DNA of 64,000 bases from Mycolicibacterium hodleri (GTDB taxonomy: Bacteria; Actinomycetota; Actinomycetes; Mycobacteriales; Mycobacteriaceae). This document shows positions 17,241 through 25,202 of this stretch, piece after piece; positions within the stretch are counted from its first letter, which is position 1; each line of letters opens with the position of its first letter. The position numbers were made by a program, and so were the translations under genes. The notes beneath the pieces are model-generated. The model worked only from the letters and a program-made list of their open reading frames with translations, made no database searches and was not told the origin of the DNA. The stretch spans positions 1 to 64,000 of the forward strand of contig NZ_JACKTL010000067.1 in assembly GCF_025822245.1 (NCBI RefSeq), written 5' to 3'.

Positions 17241-17470
17241 GGCGCAATGCTGACGAGCGCTGTCGTCGATGGTCAGCGGGTCCGAGCAGTTCGCGGCACA
17301 GAGTTTGTGCGCCCGACCTTTAAGATTCAGGTAGCTATACCGCCAGTTAAATCTCGGGAACTATCGACTCACCTAAGCGACCGGCGGCCCAGGGAACGCC
17401 CCGCGTCCCGGTGCAACCACTGGTTGACGACGTTATTCACAACGCCTCACCCCCCGCCTGCCAAGGATGA
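17241..17470 (+). pseudogene. Decayed C-terminal remnant of a second DUF4012 gene
   Basis: Starting at GGCGCAATGCT (17241) the + strand reads GAMLTS..., then RPTFKIQVAIPP.KS, and in a shifted frame RVPVQPLVDDV...PPACQG before TGA 17468-17470. These align in order with GAMLTS, PSFEAQVAIPPGK and RVPVQPLIDNV...VPTCTG at the end of the intact DUF4012 protein (14957-16807). A frameshift and internal deletions make it non-functional. It shows that two DUF4012 genes once stood in tandem. Confidence 0.75.
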
Positions 17471-17624
17471 ACGGAGCGTGCAGCTATCCGGCGGAATGGC
17501 TGGGTCCTGCTATCTTGTCCGTTCAACCACTCCAAAGGCGACCCAAAGTCGCAGCGGGCGGTAGGGTTTGACGTCTGCGGGATGCAGGATTGCATGCGGG
17601 GGCATGGAAAGACAGTGAAATGGG

Positions 17625-19013
17625 GTGGCGGTGAATCTGCAGGACTTCGCAAAGTTGCTGCGTGCTCGGTGGTTCACCGTGTGCGCGGCGACACTAGCAG
17701 CGGTACTTGGGGCCGTCACGATATCGATGCTCACGACACCGCTGTACCAGGCCTCGACGAGGTTCTTCGTTTCTACAGCTGCTGGTGAATCGCTTTCTGA
17801 TATATATCAGGGCACTCTTTTTTCCCAGAAGCGAGTGCTCTCGTATACCGGTCTGCTCACGGGCCAAACACTGGCCCAACGCACCATCGATAAACTCGGT
17901 CTCGACATGAGCGCCGCGGAGCTGCAGGAAAGAGTGACGGCCACCGCCAAACCTGACACAGTTCTGATCGACGTCTCAGTCCTTGATGAGTCGCCAGTCC
18001 GCGCACGGGACATCGCCAACACGTTGTCAGATGAGTTCGTGGTAATGGCGAAGGAATTGGAGACGCCCGAGGATGGGTCCTCCCCCGAGGGTCGGGTCGT
18101 TGTCGAGCAGCGCGCGGCGATTCCAGATCGTCCGGTCACGCCCAAGACGCTTCGAAATACTGCTCTCGGACTAGCCGTAGGGCTTGGCTTGGGAATGGGG
18201 TTGGCCGTTATCCGCGATCGGCTCGACAATACGGTCAAGGATCGTGAGACCTTGGAGGCAATCACCAAGGTCGGCCTCGTCGGGTCCATCCCCCTTGACA
18301 AGGATCGGCGGGAGGATCCAGCGATTGCGTTCGACCGGGAGAACTCGGCCATAGCCGAGGCCTTCCGCAAATTACGAACGAACCTGCAGTTTCTTGCCGT
18401 CGACAATCCGCCGCGTCTTATTGTGATAACAAGTTCTCTCCCGGGAGAAGGTAAGTCGACAACCGCGATCAACATCGCATTGGCTTTGGCGGAAACTGGC
18501 AACAAAGTCGTTCTCGTCGATGGCGATATGCGACGTCCCATGCTCGACAAATATCTAAATCTTGTCGGGGTGGTGGGTTTCAGCACTGTGTTGAGTGGCA
18601 GGGCGCCACTCTCGGAGGTGTTGCAAGAGACCGGGTTCGCGGGCGTGACAGCCCTGACAGCGGGTCCAACCCCCCCTAATCCCAGCGAACTGCTGGGGTC
18701 GCTGGCGGCTCAGAAGATCCTAAGTGAGCTGCGTGCTCAGTTCGACTACGTCATAATTGACTCGTCCCCGTTGCTCGCGGTCACGGACGCGGCGATCCTC
18801 GCGGCTAACTCCGACGGCGTCCTGATGATGGCACGATTCGGTCAAACGAAACGCGACCAACTCGCGCACGCGGTTCGAAACCTCGAGGACGTCGGAGCTT
18901 CATCACTCGGTGTCGTCTTTACGATGACGCCTGGTCGTGGCAACGATACATACAGCTACAGCTATTACGGCGATGACAGCGGACGTTCCGCCTCCGATCG
19001 CTCGTCGTCGTGA
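17625..19013 (+). CDS. Polysaccharide co-polymerase / BY-type tyrosine kinase (Wzz-Wzc-like)
   Basis: A 462-residue fused chain-length determinant and bacterial tyrosine kinase. Residues 16-36 and 178-196 are membrane helices bounding an outer Wzz domain. The cytoplasmic ATPase follows: Walker A LPGEGKST at 272-279, Walker A' VVLVDGDMRRP at 295-305, Walker B DYVIIDS at 374-380. The C-terminus carries a Tyr cluster (DTYSYSYYGDD), the autophosphorylation site of this class. It controls polymer length and export with the Wzy and Wzx proteins encoded nearby and would be dephosphorylated by the tyrosine phosphatase at 52507. Start is GTG 17625 or GTG 17631. Classical mycobacterial species are not known for BY-kinases. 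Confidence 0.92.
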   Translation: MAVNLQDFAKLLRARWFTVCAATLAAVLGAVTISMLTTPLYQASTRFFVSTAAGESLSDIYQGTLFSQKRVLSYTGLLTGQTLAQRTIDKLGLDMSAAELQERVTATAKPDTVLIDVSVLDESPVRARDIANTLSDEFVVMAKELETPEDGSSPEGRVVVEQRAAIPDRPVTPKTLRNTALGLAVGLGLGMGLAVIRDRLDNTVKDRETLEAITKVGLVGSIPLDKDRREDPAIAFDRENSAIAEAFRKLRTNLQFLAVDNPPRLIVITSSLPGEGKSTTAINIALALAETGNKVVLVDGDMRRPMLDKYLNLVGVVGFSTVLSGRAPLSEVLQETGFAGVTALTAGPTPPNPSELLGSLAAQKILSELRAQFDYVIIDSSPLLAVTDAAILAANSDGVLMMARFGQTKRDQLAHAVRNLEDVGASSLGVVFTMTPGRGNDTYSYSYYGDDSGRSASDRSSS

Positions 19014-19271
19014 ACACCTCTCACTCGGCTTGGTAGACAACACTTTCGGCGAACCGGCTCTTGGGTAACGACGTCGTGGTCGGACAATGTGGGCATCGGG
19101 GCCAGCGCGTCAGACGTCGTCGTGCCACTAGAATTGCCGAGTCGTGGCCTCCAAACGGGGGGCTGACGTTCTGCAGCACCGTTGATACGAGGCCGCAAAC
19201 TGCACGCGAAGTTAAGACGCCGCGCATGCGCCGCATCGCGGTCTCCAGTATTCTCCGGAGCGGGGGTGGCA

Positions 19272-19349
19272 ATGAAGAACGAGATCGCAGTAAGTGCATC
19301 TAATCGAGGTTTTCAGCCGGCCAGCAGCCGGCTGGCAGTACAGGTATGA
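19272..19349 (+). CDS. 25-residue leader peptide coupled to the glycosyltransferase gene
   Basis: ATG 19272 is preceded at 5 bases by GGGGGT (in CGGAGCGGGGGTGGCA), the best Shine-Dalgarno in the region. The 25-codon frame (MKNEIAVSASNRGF...) ends at TGA 19347-19349, overlapping the ATG of the GT2 gene (19346) as ATGA. The GT2 gene has only a weak site of its own, so its translation is probably coupled to this leader. A perfect hairpin lies in the second half of the frame. Whether the peptide itself has a role is unknown. Confidence 0.5.
   Translation: MKNEIAVSASNRGFQPASSRLAVQV
19314..19334 (+). promoter_or_regulatory. Hairpin inside the leader, just upstream of the GT2 start
   Basis: Perfect 8-bp inverted repeat CAGCCGGC-CAGCA-GCCGGCTG ending 11 bases before ATG 19346. 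It would hold the ribosome-binding region of the GT2 gene unless a ribosome translating the leader melts it. No U-tract, so translational control is more likely than termination. Confidence 0.45.
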
Positions 19350-20329
19350 GTAACGGGGACGCACCACGCCGCGTATCGGCCGTTATTCGGGCTCTAAACG
19401 AGGGCAGGCACATTGGCCGACTGCTAAAGGGCCTCCAGCAACAGACCGTCAAGTTCGACGAGATCATTCTTGTGGACTCGGGATCCACTGACAACACCGT
19501 CGCCATCGCCGAGGCTGCCGGTTGCACCGTGGTGCACATCTCCAAGAACGAGTTCTCGTTCGGCCGGGCGCTCAACAGGGGGTGCGCGGCGGCCAGTGGC
19601 GACATATTGGTCTTCGCTTCAGCTCACGTCTACCCCGTGTACGACACTTACGTCGAGCATCTCCTGAGCGCGTTCGACCATGACGGCGTCGCGATAGCGT
19701 TCGGACGGCAGGTTGGAGACGAGCGGACGAAATTCTCCGAGTCGCGGGTGATGCTGCAGTGGTTTCCCGCCGAGAACAATTGGGACCAGGGCCACCCGTT
19801 CAACAACAATGCGAACTCCGCCGTCCTCAAATCGCTATGGGAGGAGCTCCGATACGACGAGACCCTCACAGGGCTCGAAGACCTCGACTTTGCACGCAGG
19901 GCCATCGACGTTGGGCACAAGGTCGCCTATGTTGCAGACGCGCCCGTGGTTCACGTCCATGAAGAGACCTGGAGTATTACCCGCAACAGATATCGGCGGG
20001 AAGCCATCGCATATGCACGCATTGTCGAGGGCTCGAAGATGTCCGTGCCACGGGCGATAGCACTCGCGGTCTCGAATATTGCGGGTGACTACCTAGATGC
20101 AGCAAAGGCTGGGCGCCTTCGCACCAATGTCGTTGGTATACCGCTGTTTCGGTCCGCCCAATTTATTGGTGCATGGGAAGGGTTCCGACAACCTAGCCAC
20201 GTATCCGCACGCTTGCTCGAACGCTTCTACTACCCCGCCGACTCACAGAGTTATGATCCGCCGCCCGCACCTGGACGCAAGATCTTGTACTCGGAAGACA
20301 TCCCAATAGCCATCAGCGGAGAGCAATGA
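19346..20329 (+). CDS. Family 2 glycosyltransferase
   Basis: A 327-residue GT-A fold glycosyltransferase. SAVIRALNEGRHIGRLL at the N-terminus, DEIILVDSGSTDNT near residue 39, the acceptor region FNNNANSAVLKS near 150, and GLEDLDFARRA near 177 (the ED catalytic-base motif) are typical GT2 features. In place of DxD it has FASAHVYP, seen in a GT2 subgroup. No membrane segments; cytoplasmic. It is first in a four-gene chain whose stops and starts overlap (ATGA, GTGA, GTGA), so it may use the activated compound made by the following three products. Donor unknown. Confidence 0.88.
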   Translation: MSNGDAPRRVSAVIRALNEGRHIGRLLKGLQQQTVKFDEIILVDSGSTDNTVAIAEAAGCTVVHISKNEFSFGRALNRGCAAASGDILVFASAHVYPVYDTYVEHLLSAFDHDGVAIAFGRQVGDERTKFSESRVMLQWFPAENNWDQGHPFNNNANSAVLKSLWEELRYDETLTGLEDLDFARRAIDVGHKVAYVADAPVVHVHEETWSITRNRYRREAIAYARIVEGSKMSVPRAIALAVSNIAGDYLDAAKAGRLRTNVVGIPLFRSAQFIGAWEGFRQPSHVSARLLERFYYPADSQSYDPPPAPGRKILYSEDIPIAISGEQ

Positions 20330-21000
20330 CCCACACCGTCGCTATCGTTCCGATGCGCCACAACAGTGAGCGCGTCCTTGGTAAGAACTACCGACCCCTG
20401 GCGGGTATTCCCCTGTACCACCATGTTATTCGTATGCTGAACTCAGTGCCTGAGATCGACCTCGTCGTGGTCGACACCGATAGCGAGTTCATCATTGAAG
20501 ACTGTTCCCAGAATTTCCCTCAGGTTTTGGTGCTGCTTCGGCCGGAGCATCTTCGTGATGGCGCCATCGCGATGAACGACGTTCTGCTCAACACACTCGA
20601 CCAGGTCGACGCTGATGTGGTGCTACAGACGCATTCCACGAACCCCTTCCTCAGGGCTGACACCGTTTCTGCTGCGTTGCAGTCCTTTTTGACTCCCGGC
20701 CGCGGTTTCGATTCGATCTTCAGCGTCACGCGGCTTCAGGCGCGCCTGTGGGACGCCGACAATCAGCCGGTCAATCACGATCCCTCGGTGTTGCTGCGGA
20801 CGCAGGACCTTGCACCGCTCTTCATCGAGAATTCGTGTTTCTTCATCTTTACGCCCGAAGTGCTGCGAAAGCGCGGCAATCGCATCGGTCTGCGTCCACG
20901 CATGGTCGAGATGACTTCACTTGAGGCCGTCGACATCGACATCGAAGATGACTTCGCACTTGCCTCGGCGATCGCGGATAGTTATGGGATCAGCAAGTGA
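20326..21000 (+). CDS. CMP-sugar synthetase-like cytidylyltransferase (NeuA family)
   Basis: A 224-residue protein of the acylneuraminate cytidylyltransferase family. Motif 1 is VPMRHNSERVLGKN at residues 8-21 (family RxxSxRxxGKN), then QTHSTNPFLRADTV (family QPTSPL-like) near 100 and DIDIEDDFALA near 205. Family members couple CMP to a 2-keto sugar acid such as sialic, legionaminic or Kdo-type acids. No NeuB-type synthase, epimerase or Kdo synthase is present in the window, so the substrate is open. It overlaps its neighbours by 4 bases on both sides. Confidence 0.85.
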   Translation: MTHTVAIVPMRHNSERVLGKNYRPLAGIPLYHHVIRMLNSVPEIDLVVVDTDSEFIIEDCSQNFPQVLVLLRPEHLRDGAIAMNDVLLNTLDQVDADVVLQTHSTNPFLRADTVSAALQSFLTPGRGFDSIFSVTRLQARLWDADNQPVNHDPSVLLRTQDLAPLFIENSCFFIFTPEVLRKRGNRIGLRPRMVEMTSLEAVDIDIEDDFALASAIADSYGISK

Positions 21001-21929
21001 GCGCGCCGCTGGTCCTCGTGACATGCCGTCAGATGCAAGTCGAGCTTCCATTGCACCGGGAACGCATCGAAGATCTTGGCTTCGAGGTCCTGGCACCGGA
21101 TTTGGGTACGCGGCAGCAGTTCACCGCAGCCGAACTACTCGAATATCGCGATCGCCTTGTGGGGATCATCGCTGGTGACGATCACCTTGATCGTGAGTTC
21201 TTCGCGGGCGCATCAAAGCTGAGGACGGTGATCCGCTGGGGGATCGGCATGGACTCCGTGGACCACGAAGCAGCTCGAGATCACGGGGTGCCGGTCCGCA
21301 ATACGCCAGGCGTATTTGGATTCGAAGTTGCCGACTCGGCATTTGGTTACATCCTAAATTTGGTGCGCGGTTACATAGCCGTGGACGCGGCCGTTCGCCG
21401 CGGCGAGTGGCCCAAAATAGAGGGCGTCACACTGGCGGGTACCACGCTTGGAATAGTCGGGTTTGGCGCGATCGGACAACAAATCGCCAAGCGCGGCCTA
21501 GGATTCGACATGAGCGTCGTTGCGTTCGACCCCTTCATCGACGCGGCGCCAGCAGGCGTCGCGCTCGTCGACCTCGACACGCTGATGGCCGCCAGCCGGT
21601 TCATCGTCTTGGCGTGTCCGTTGACTCCGAAGACCTTTCATCTCATTGATGCAGCAAGGCTTAGCCTGGCGCGCCCGGACTCGTATGTGATCAACGTCGC
21701 GCGGGGCCCAGTCGTGCTTGAGGCGGATCTGATCGATGCTCTTAGACACGGTCGCATCGCGGGCGCAGCGCTCGACGTGTTCGAGGTGGAACCACTCCCT
21801 ACCGATAGCGAACTCCGTGCGCTACCTAACGTCGTTTTAGGGGCGCATAACGCGTCGAATACCCGTGAGGGTGTCATCCGCGCGAGTAAGACAGCCGTCG
21901 ACTTCCTCGTCGAGGAGCTTTCCAAGTGA
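20997..21929 (+). CDS. D-isomer 2-hydroxyacid dehydrogenase (PGDH-like)
   Basis: A 310-residue NAD-dependent 2-hydroxyacid dehydrogenase. The nucleotide-binding domain has GIVGFGAIGQQIAKRG near residue 142. The catalytic trio is Arg in NVARGPVV, Glu in DVFEVEP and His in GAHNAS (in place of the usual PHxx). It lacks the regulatory ACT domain of SerA, so it is unlikely to be the serine pathway enzyme. Located between a CMP-sugar synthetase-like gene and an SDR, it probably oxidises or reduces a 2-hydroxy/2-keto acid in formation of the activated compound; this is inference. GTG start overlaps the previous stop. Confidence 0.87.
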   Translation: MSAPLVLVTCRQMQVELPLHRERIEDLGFEVLAPDLGTRQQFTAAELLEYRDRLVGIIAGDDHLDREFFAGASKLRTVIRWGIGMDSVDHEAARDHGVPVRNTPGVFGFEVADSAFGYILNLVRGYIAVDAAVRRGEWPKIEGVTLAGTTLGIVGFGAIGQQIAKRGLGFDMSVVAFDPFIDAAPAGVALVDLDTLMAASRFIVLACPLTPKTFHLIDAARLSLARPDSYVINVARGPVVLEADLIDALRHGRIAGAALDVFEVEPLPTDSELRALPNVVLGAHNASNTREGVIRASKTAVDFLVEELSK

Positions 21930-22648
21930 CCCGCGCGGTCATCATTACGGGAGCAGCCGGCGGCATTGGGGCGGCTCTGTGTGAGCGCATGCGTCACGAC
22001 GGCTACGTCGCAATCGGCATTGACCGTAACCCGTCCCCCGCGGCCGACAAAGAACTGCAAGTTGATCTTCGCAAGTCTGATGAGCTGATAGAGCTCGGCC
22101 GTACACTGGCCAGCGAATACCGGATAAAGGCAGTCGTCCACAACGGTGCCGTGCAGCCCATCGCAAGGGCGGGCGAAACATCGCTGACGGATTGGTTCGA
22201 TGCCCTCCGGGTCAACGTGATCGCCGTGGATGCTCTGATATCGGGTACTTGCGAAAACCTAGCAGCAAACGATGGCTCGGTCGTCGTCATCGGCAGCGTC
22301 CATGGGCGCGCAACATCAGGTGGAGTCACTGCGTACGCCACCACAAAGGCGGCCCTGGAAGGTTGGGTGCGTTCGGCAGCAATGGACCTCGCTCCGGAGA
22401 TAAGGGTTAACGCCGTGGCGCCCGGAGCTATCGACACCGCCAAGCTTCGCGAGGGATTCGCCCGATGGGGGGAGTCGGCCGAGGAGCGTAGGGCGGTCCT
22501 ACGAGAACGCACAGCGCTGCACCGCATCGGTGAGCCGAGCGAAGTCGCTGGGGCCGTGTCGTTCTTGATCGGCGACGACGCTCGGTTCATCACAGGCGCA
22601 GTACTAGTCGTCGATGGCGGAGCGACCGCACGGCTCGGATCCGAGTAG
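21926..22648 (+). CDS. Short-chain dehydrogenase/reductase
   Basis: A 240-residue classical SDR: TGAAGGIG (cofactor, residues 8-15), HNGA, active-site Ser in IGSVHG, and YATTK (Tyr-Lys) near residue 135, then VAPGAIDT and FITGAVLVVDGG at the end. Acts on an unknown sugar or sugar acid. Start GTG 21926 overlaps the preceding stop, making this the last member of the coupled cassette. PtmA, an SDR linked to the CMP-legionaminate synthase PtmB in Campylobacter, is a suggestive parallel, not proof. Confidence 0.88.
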   Translation: MTRAVIITGAAGGIGAALCERMRHDGYVAIGIDRNPSPAADKELQVDLRKSDELIELGRTLASEYRIKAVVHNGAVQPIARAGETSLTDWFDALRVNVIAVDALISGTCENLAANDGSVVVIGSVHGRATSGGVTAYATTKAALEGWVRSAAMDLAPEIRVNAVAPGAIDTAKLREGFARWGESAEERRAVLRERTALHRIGEPSEVAGAVSFLIGDDARFITGAVLVVDGGATARLGSE

Positions 22649-22693
22649 ATCGCACGGGGAGGCAGTGAGATCGACGTTCGCAAGTCACCGCCG

Positions 22694-24178
22694 TTGAGAG
22701 TCGTAGCAGCCGGGCGACACCGGATTGCGCCTGTTCCTCCGGAGCGAGGGGCGCATGCCCAAGTCAAAAGGAGCGCTCGCCGAACTGGGCGGGCGGCCGC
22801 GATCTACATTTCGCTCGCGGGCCTCCAGCGGGGCGTCTCGCTGCTGGTGCTTCCATTCGTCACGCATGCGATGTCGCCCGCAGAATACGGTGCGGCATCG
22901 ACGCTCACAGCCGCGGCGCTGCTTTTGACCTCTCTCTTGGCGGCACCGCTCATTCAGCTCATCGTCCGTGCCGCTGCTCGAGGCGATGAAGACGGCCCCG
23001 CCCTGCTCCGCGTCACTGGACTCTACTGCTACCTACTCCTGCCAATCGCCGTCGCCGTCATAGCCGCCGTCTTCGCATTCTTCGTACCTGACCTGTTTGG
23101 CGTGAAAGGAACGATCTGGGCGATCGAGGTCCTCGCCATCGGGTTTCAGCCCGCCGCGTCCACCTTTGCCATGTGGGTCGCTCAGGCGCGGGAGGACCTT
23201 CCACGCTTCGTCTGGCTCTCTGCGACGTCGGTGCTAGTGACGGCTGTCTCCAAGCTCGTACTGGTTGTGTTCTTCCAGATGGGGGTGCTTGGGTGGGTTC
23301 TCTCGGACTTAACAAGCGCAGTCTTTTCAGCCCTGCTTGCGGTGTCGCTAGTGCGCCTTCCTCGCGCGAAAGTGCTGGCCGAGAATGTCCATTATGCGGT
23401 CAAGTTCACGCTTCCGTTGATTCCCCATGCCGCGTCGCTGTGGGCGCTGATGTCTCTCAGTCGACCTGTGATGGCGGCGGTCGCCCCACTCGAGCAGGTA
23501 GGGCTCTTGTCGTTCGGGTTGAATCTTGCGTCCGTCGCTATTCTCGTACTCTCCGAATCGAATCGAGCAGTGCTTCCGCGTTACTCGTGTGAAGTGTTTC
23601 CCGCGCCCACTCGCGAAACCTTCGCACCCGTCGCGTGGCAGCTCATAGCTGCTTTCCTTGTACCCGCGATCGTGGGGGCAGGGGTAGCAGCGGTGGGCGG
23701 TTTTATTTTCGCCGAAGCGTACTGGCCTTCGTTCTTCCTCACCGGAGTTCTTCTGGTCGGCCAAGCTGCATATGGCCTCTATTTGATCCCGATGAACTAC
23801 CTAACCCAGACCGCTGGGCTCCCGAAATTCAGTTCACTGGCGTCGGGTTCAGGCGCCGTGTTGATTCTCGTGTCCATCTTGCTTCTCGCCCCGAGATATG
23901 GCGCTGAAGGCGTTGCGTACGCAACCGTCGCGGGGTACGCGGCGATGGCGCTTGTGGCCTTCATACTTTCGGCGATGCACAAGCTCGACATTGCGTGGAG
24001 ATCGTGGGCGGCGAACTGGCCTGGAGTCGCACTCGCTGCGGGAGCGCTCGTAATGAGCGTGGTCGCTCTCATAGTTCCCGTGCGTCATCCGCTTGCATTC
24101 GCGGCGAGCGGAATATGTTTTGTTCTCGTTCTAAGTGCGATCGTAGTAACTCGCCTCAGAAACAATCTCAGAGACTAA
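22694..24178 (+). CDS. Wzx-like polysaccharide flippase (MOP/MATE superfamily)
   Basis: A 494-residue polytopic membrane protein with about 14 hydrophobic segments, family Polysacc_synt. The opening AIYISLAGLQRGVSLLVLPFVTHAMSPAEYG is typical of O-antigen/exopolysaccharide flippases that move lipid-linked repeat units across the membrane. The frame opens at TTG 22694 without a good RBS. A much better start, ATG 22755 with GAGGGGC upstream, is in another frame (MPKSKGALAELGG...) and would join the flippase frame if one base were added in the G-rich run at 22787-22795. So the 5' end may be frameshifted. It works with the Wzy and Wzc proteins of the locus. Confidence 0.85.
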   Translation: MRVVAAGRHRIAPVPPERGAHAQVKRSARRTGRAAAIYISLAGLQRGVSLLVLPFVTHAMSPAEYGAASTLTAAALLLTSLLAAPLIQLIVRAAARGDEDGPALLRVTGLYCYLLLPIAVAVIAAVFAFFVPDLFGVKGTIWAIEVLAIGFQPAASTFAMWVAQAREDLPRFVWLSATSVLVTAVSKLVLVVFFQMGVLGWVLSDLTSAVFSALLAVSLVRLPRAKVLAENVHYAVKFTLPLIPHAASLWALMSLSRPVMAAVAPLEQVGLLSFGLNLASVAILVLSESNRAVLPRYSCEVFPAPTRETFAPVAWQLIAAFLVPAIVGAGVAAVGGFIFAEAYWPSFFLTGVLLVGQAAYGLYLIPMNYLTQTAGLPKFSSLASGSGAVLILVSILLLAPRYGAEGVAYATVAGYAAMALVAFILSAMHKLDIAWRSWAANWPGVALAAGALVMSVVALIVPVRHPLAFAASGICFVLVLSAIVVTRLRNNLRD

Positions 24179-24328
24179 CCGTAGAACAACCCGATATGAA
24201 CTGCACTTACCCTCCGAAGACACGTCGTCCAGCCGACATCTGTGCTGATGGGGTGTGACCGGGGCTTGAAAGGTGTCGAGGTCGCAAGCACTATAGGGCA
24301 TAGGCTCAGCCATGCCCTCTCCCCTGCC

Positions 24329-24850
24329 ATGAGGCGCGCGTTCATTGCTGTCTGTGCAGTTCAGCTAACCGCGGGATGCGCCACCCAGAGCTCGACCATG
24401 CCCACCGTCATGCAAGGCACGGCGATTGTGGACGCGGGCTTGGAGATGACGGTCGAAGGCACGACTATGCGCAATACAGTTGGCCCAACCGATTTCTATG
24501 GGCCTTGGGTGATCGTGATGGTTCTCGTTGTCAACTACTCAGACAAGCCGGCTTACTTCAATCCAATGATCCAGGAGCTGCTTGTAAACGGTGATGAGTT
24601 CGAGCCGAACCCGGCTGTCGCGGAGAGCTTAGATAGCGAGACAGTCTCGTCGGCATCATTGCTCCCCGGCGGCGCCGCCAGCGTCGTCCTGGCATTTTCC
24701 ATCGGCAAAGACGCGATGGCTTTCACCAAGCAAGCTGGTCGACTTGTCGTCCGCGGGAATCTTGACTCAAGAGGAACTACGGTCGAGTTGAATGGCGCCT
24801 CGCGGATGTGTACGGCTAGGCGTAGCAAACAATGTGACGCCAGCACGTAA
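24329..24850 (+). CDS. Putative lipoprotein
   Basis: A 173-residue protein from ATG 24329 (MRRAFIAVCAVQLTAGCATQ). The lipobox LTAGC at residues 13-17 predicts lipidation of Cys17. The mature part is a single beta-rich domain (VIVMVLVVNYSDKPAYFNP..., SASLLPGGAASVVLAFSIG) reminiscent of DUF4352-like immunoglobulin-fold lipoproteins. The C-terminal RMCTARRSKQCDAST adds a Cys pair. Function unknown. It stands alone between the flippase and the SGNH gene. Confidence 0.65.
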   Translation: MRRAFIAVCAVQLTAGCATQSSTMPTVMQGTAIVDAGLEMTVEGTTMRNTVGPTDFYGPWVIVMVLVVNYSDKPAYFNPMIQELLVNGDEFEPNPAVAESLDSETVSSASLLPGGAASVVLAFSIGKDAMAFTKQAGRLVVRGNLDSRGTTVELNGASRMCTARRSKQCDAST

Positions 24851-25202
24851 GCATACAGAATTAGGGTACCGAGTTGAGCGAGGACTGACCAAGATCTTAG
24901 CCGGACCTTCTCCGGCATCGCACCCGAGTCACTGCGCAACCACGGAAGTAGACCGGCAGAAACCGCAGGTCAATACGTTGCAGACCTGAGTATCAACTGG
25001 GAAAACCCAACTCGGGCGGCATCTACCGGGACGATTCCCACAGCGGCGGGGACTGGACGGGCACGACGTGATGTAATTGCAGCGATCTTGCTGAGGTCGC
25101 CGCTATTACCGTCATTTGAGGGACTTGCGAGTCACCGCGCCAGTCACTCCCTTATGTACTTGCACCAGCAGAGGCTCGAGCGGCCGTTCTTTTGGGGGTT
25201 CG
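24851..25202. other. Gene-free stretch
   Basis: About 350 bases with no supported gene. It ends in the leader of the SGNH gene, with GGGGG 5 bases before ATG 25203. No transposon or RNA signature seen. Confidence 0.4.

Noticed and set aside
20326..22648. Standard sialic, legionaminic or Kdo pathway
   Set aside because: Only the cytidylyltransferase-like member is present; no NeuB/NeuC/KdsA-type enzyme in the window, so a named sugar was not assigned.
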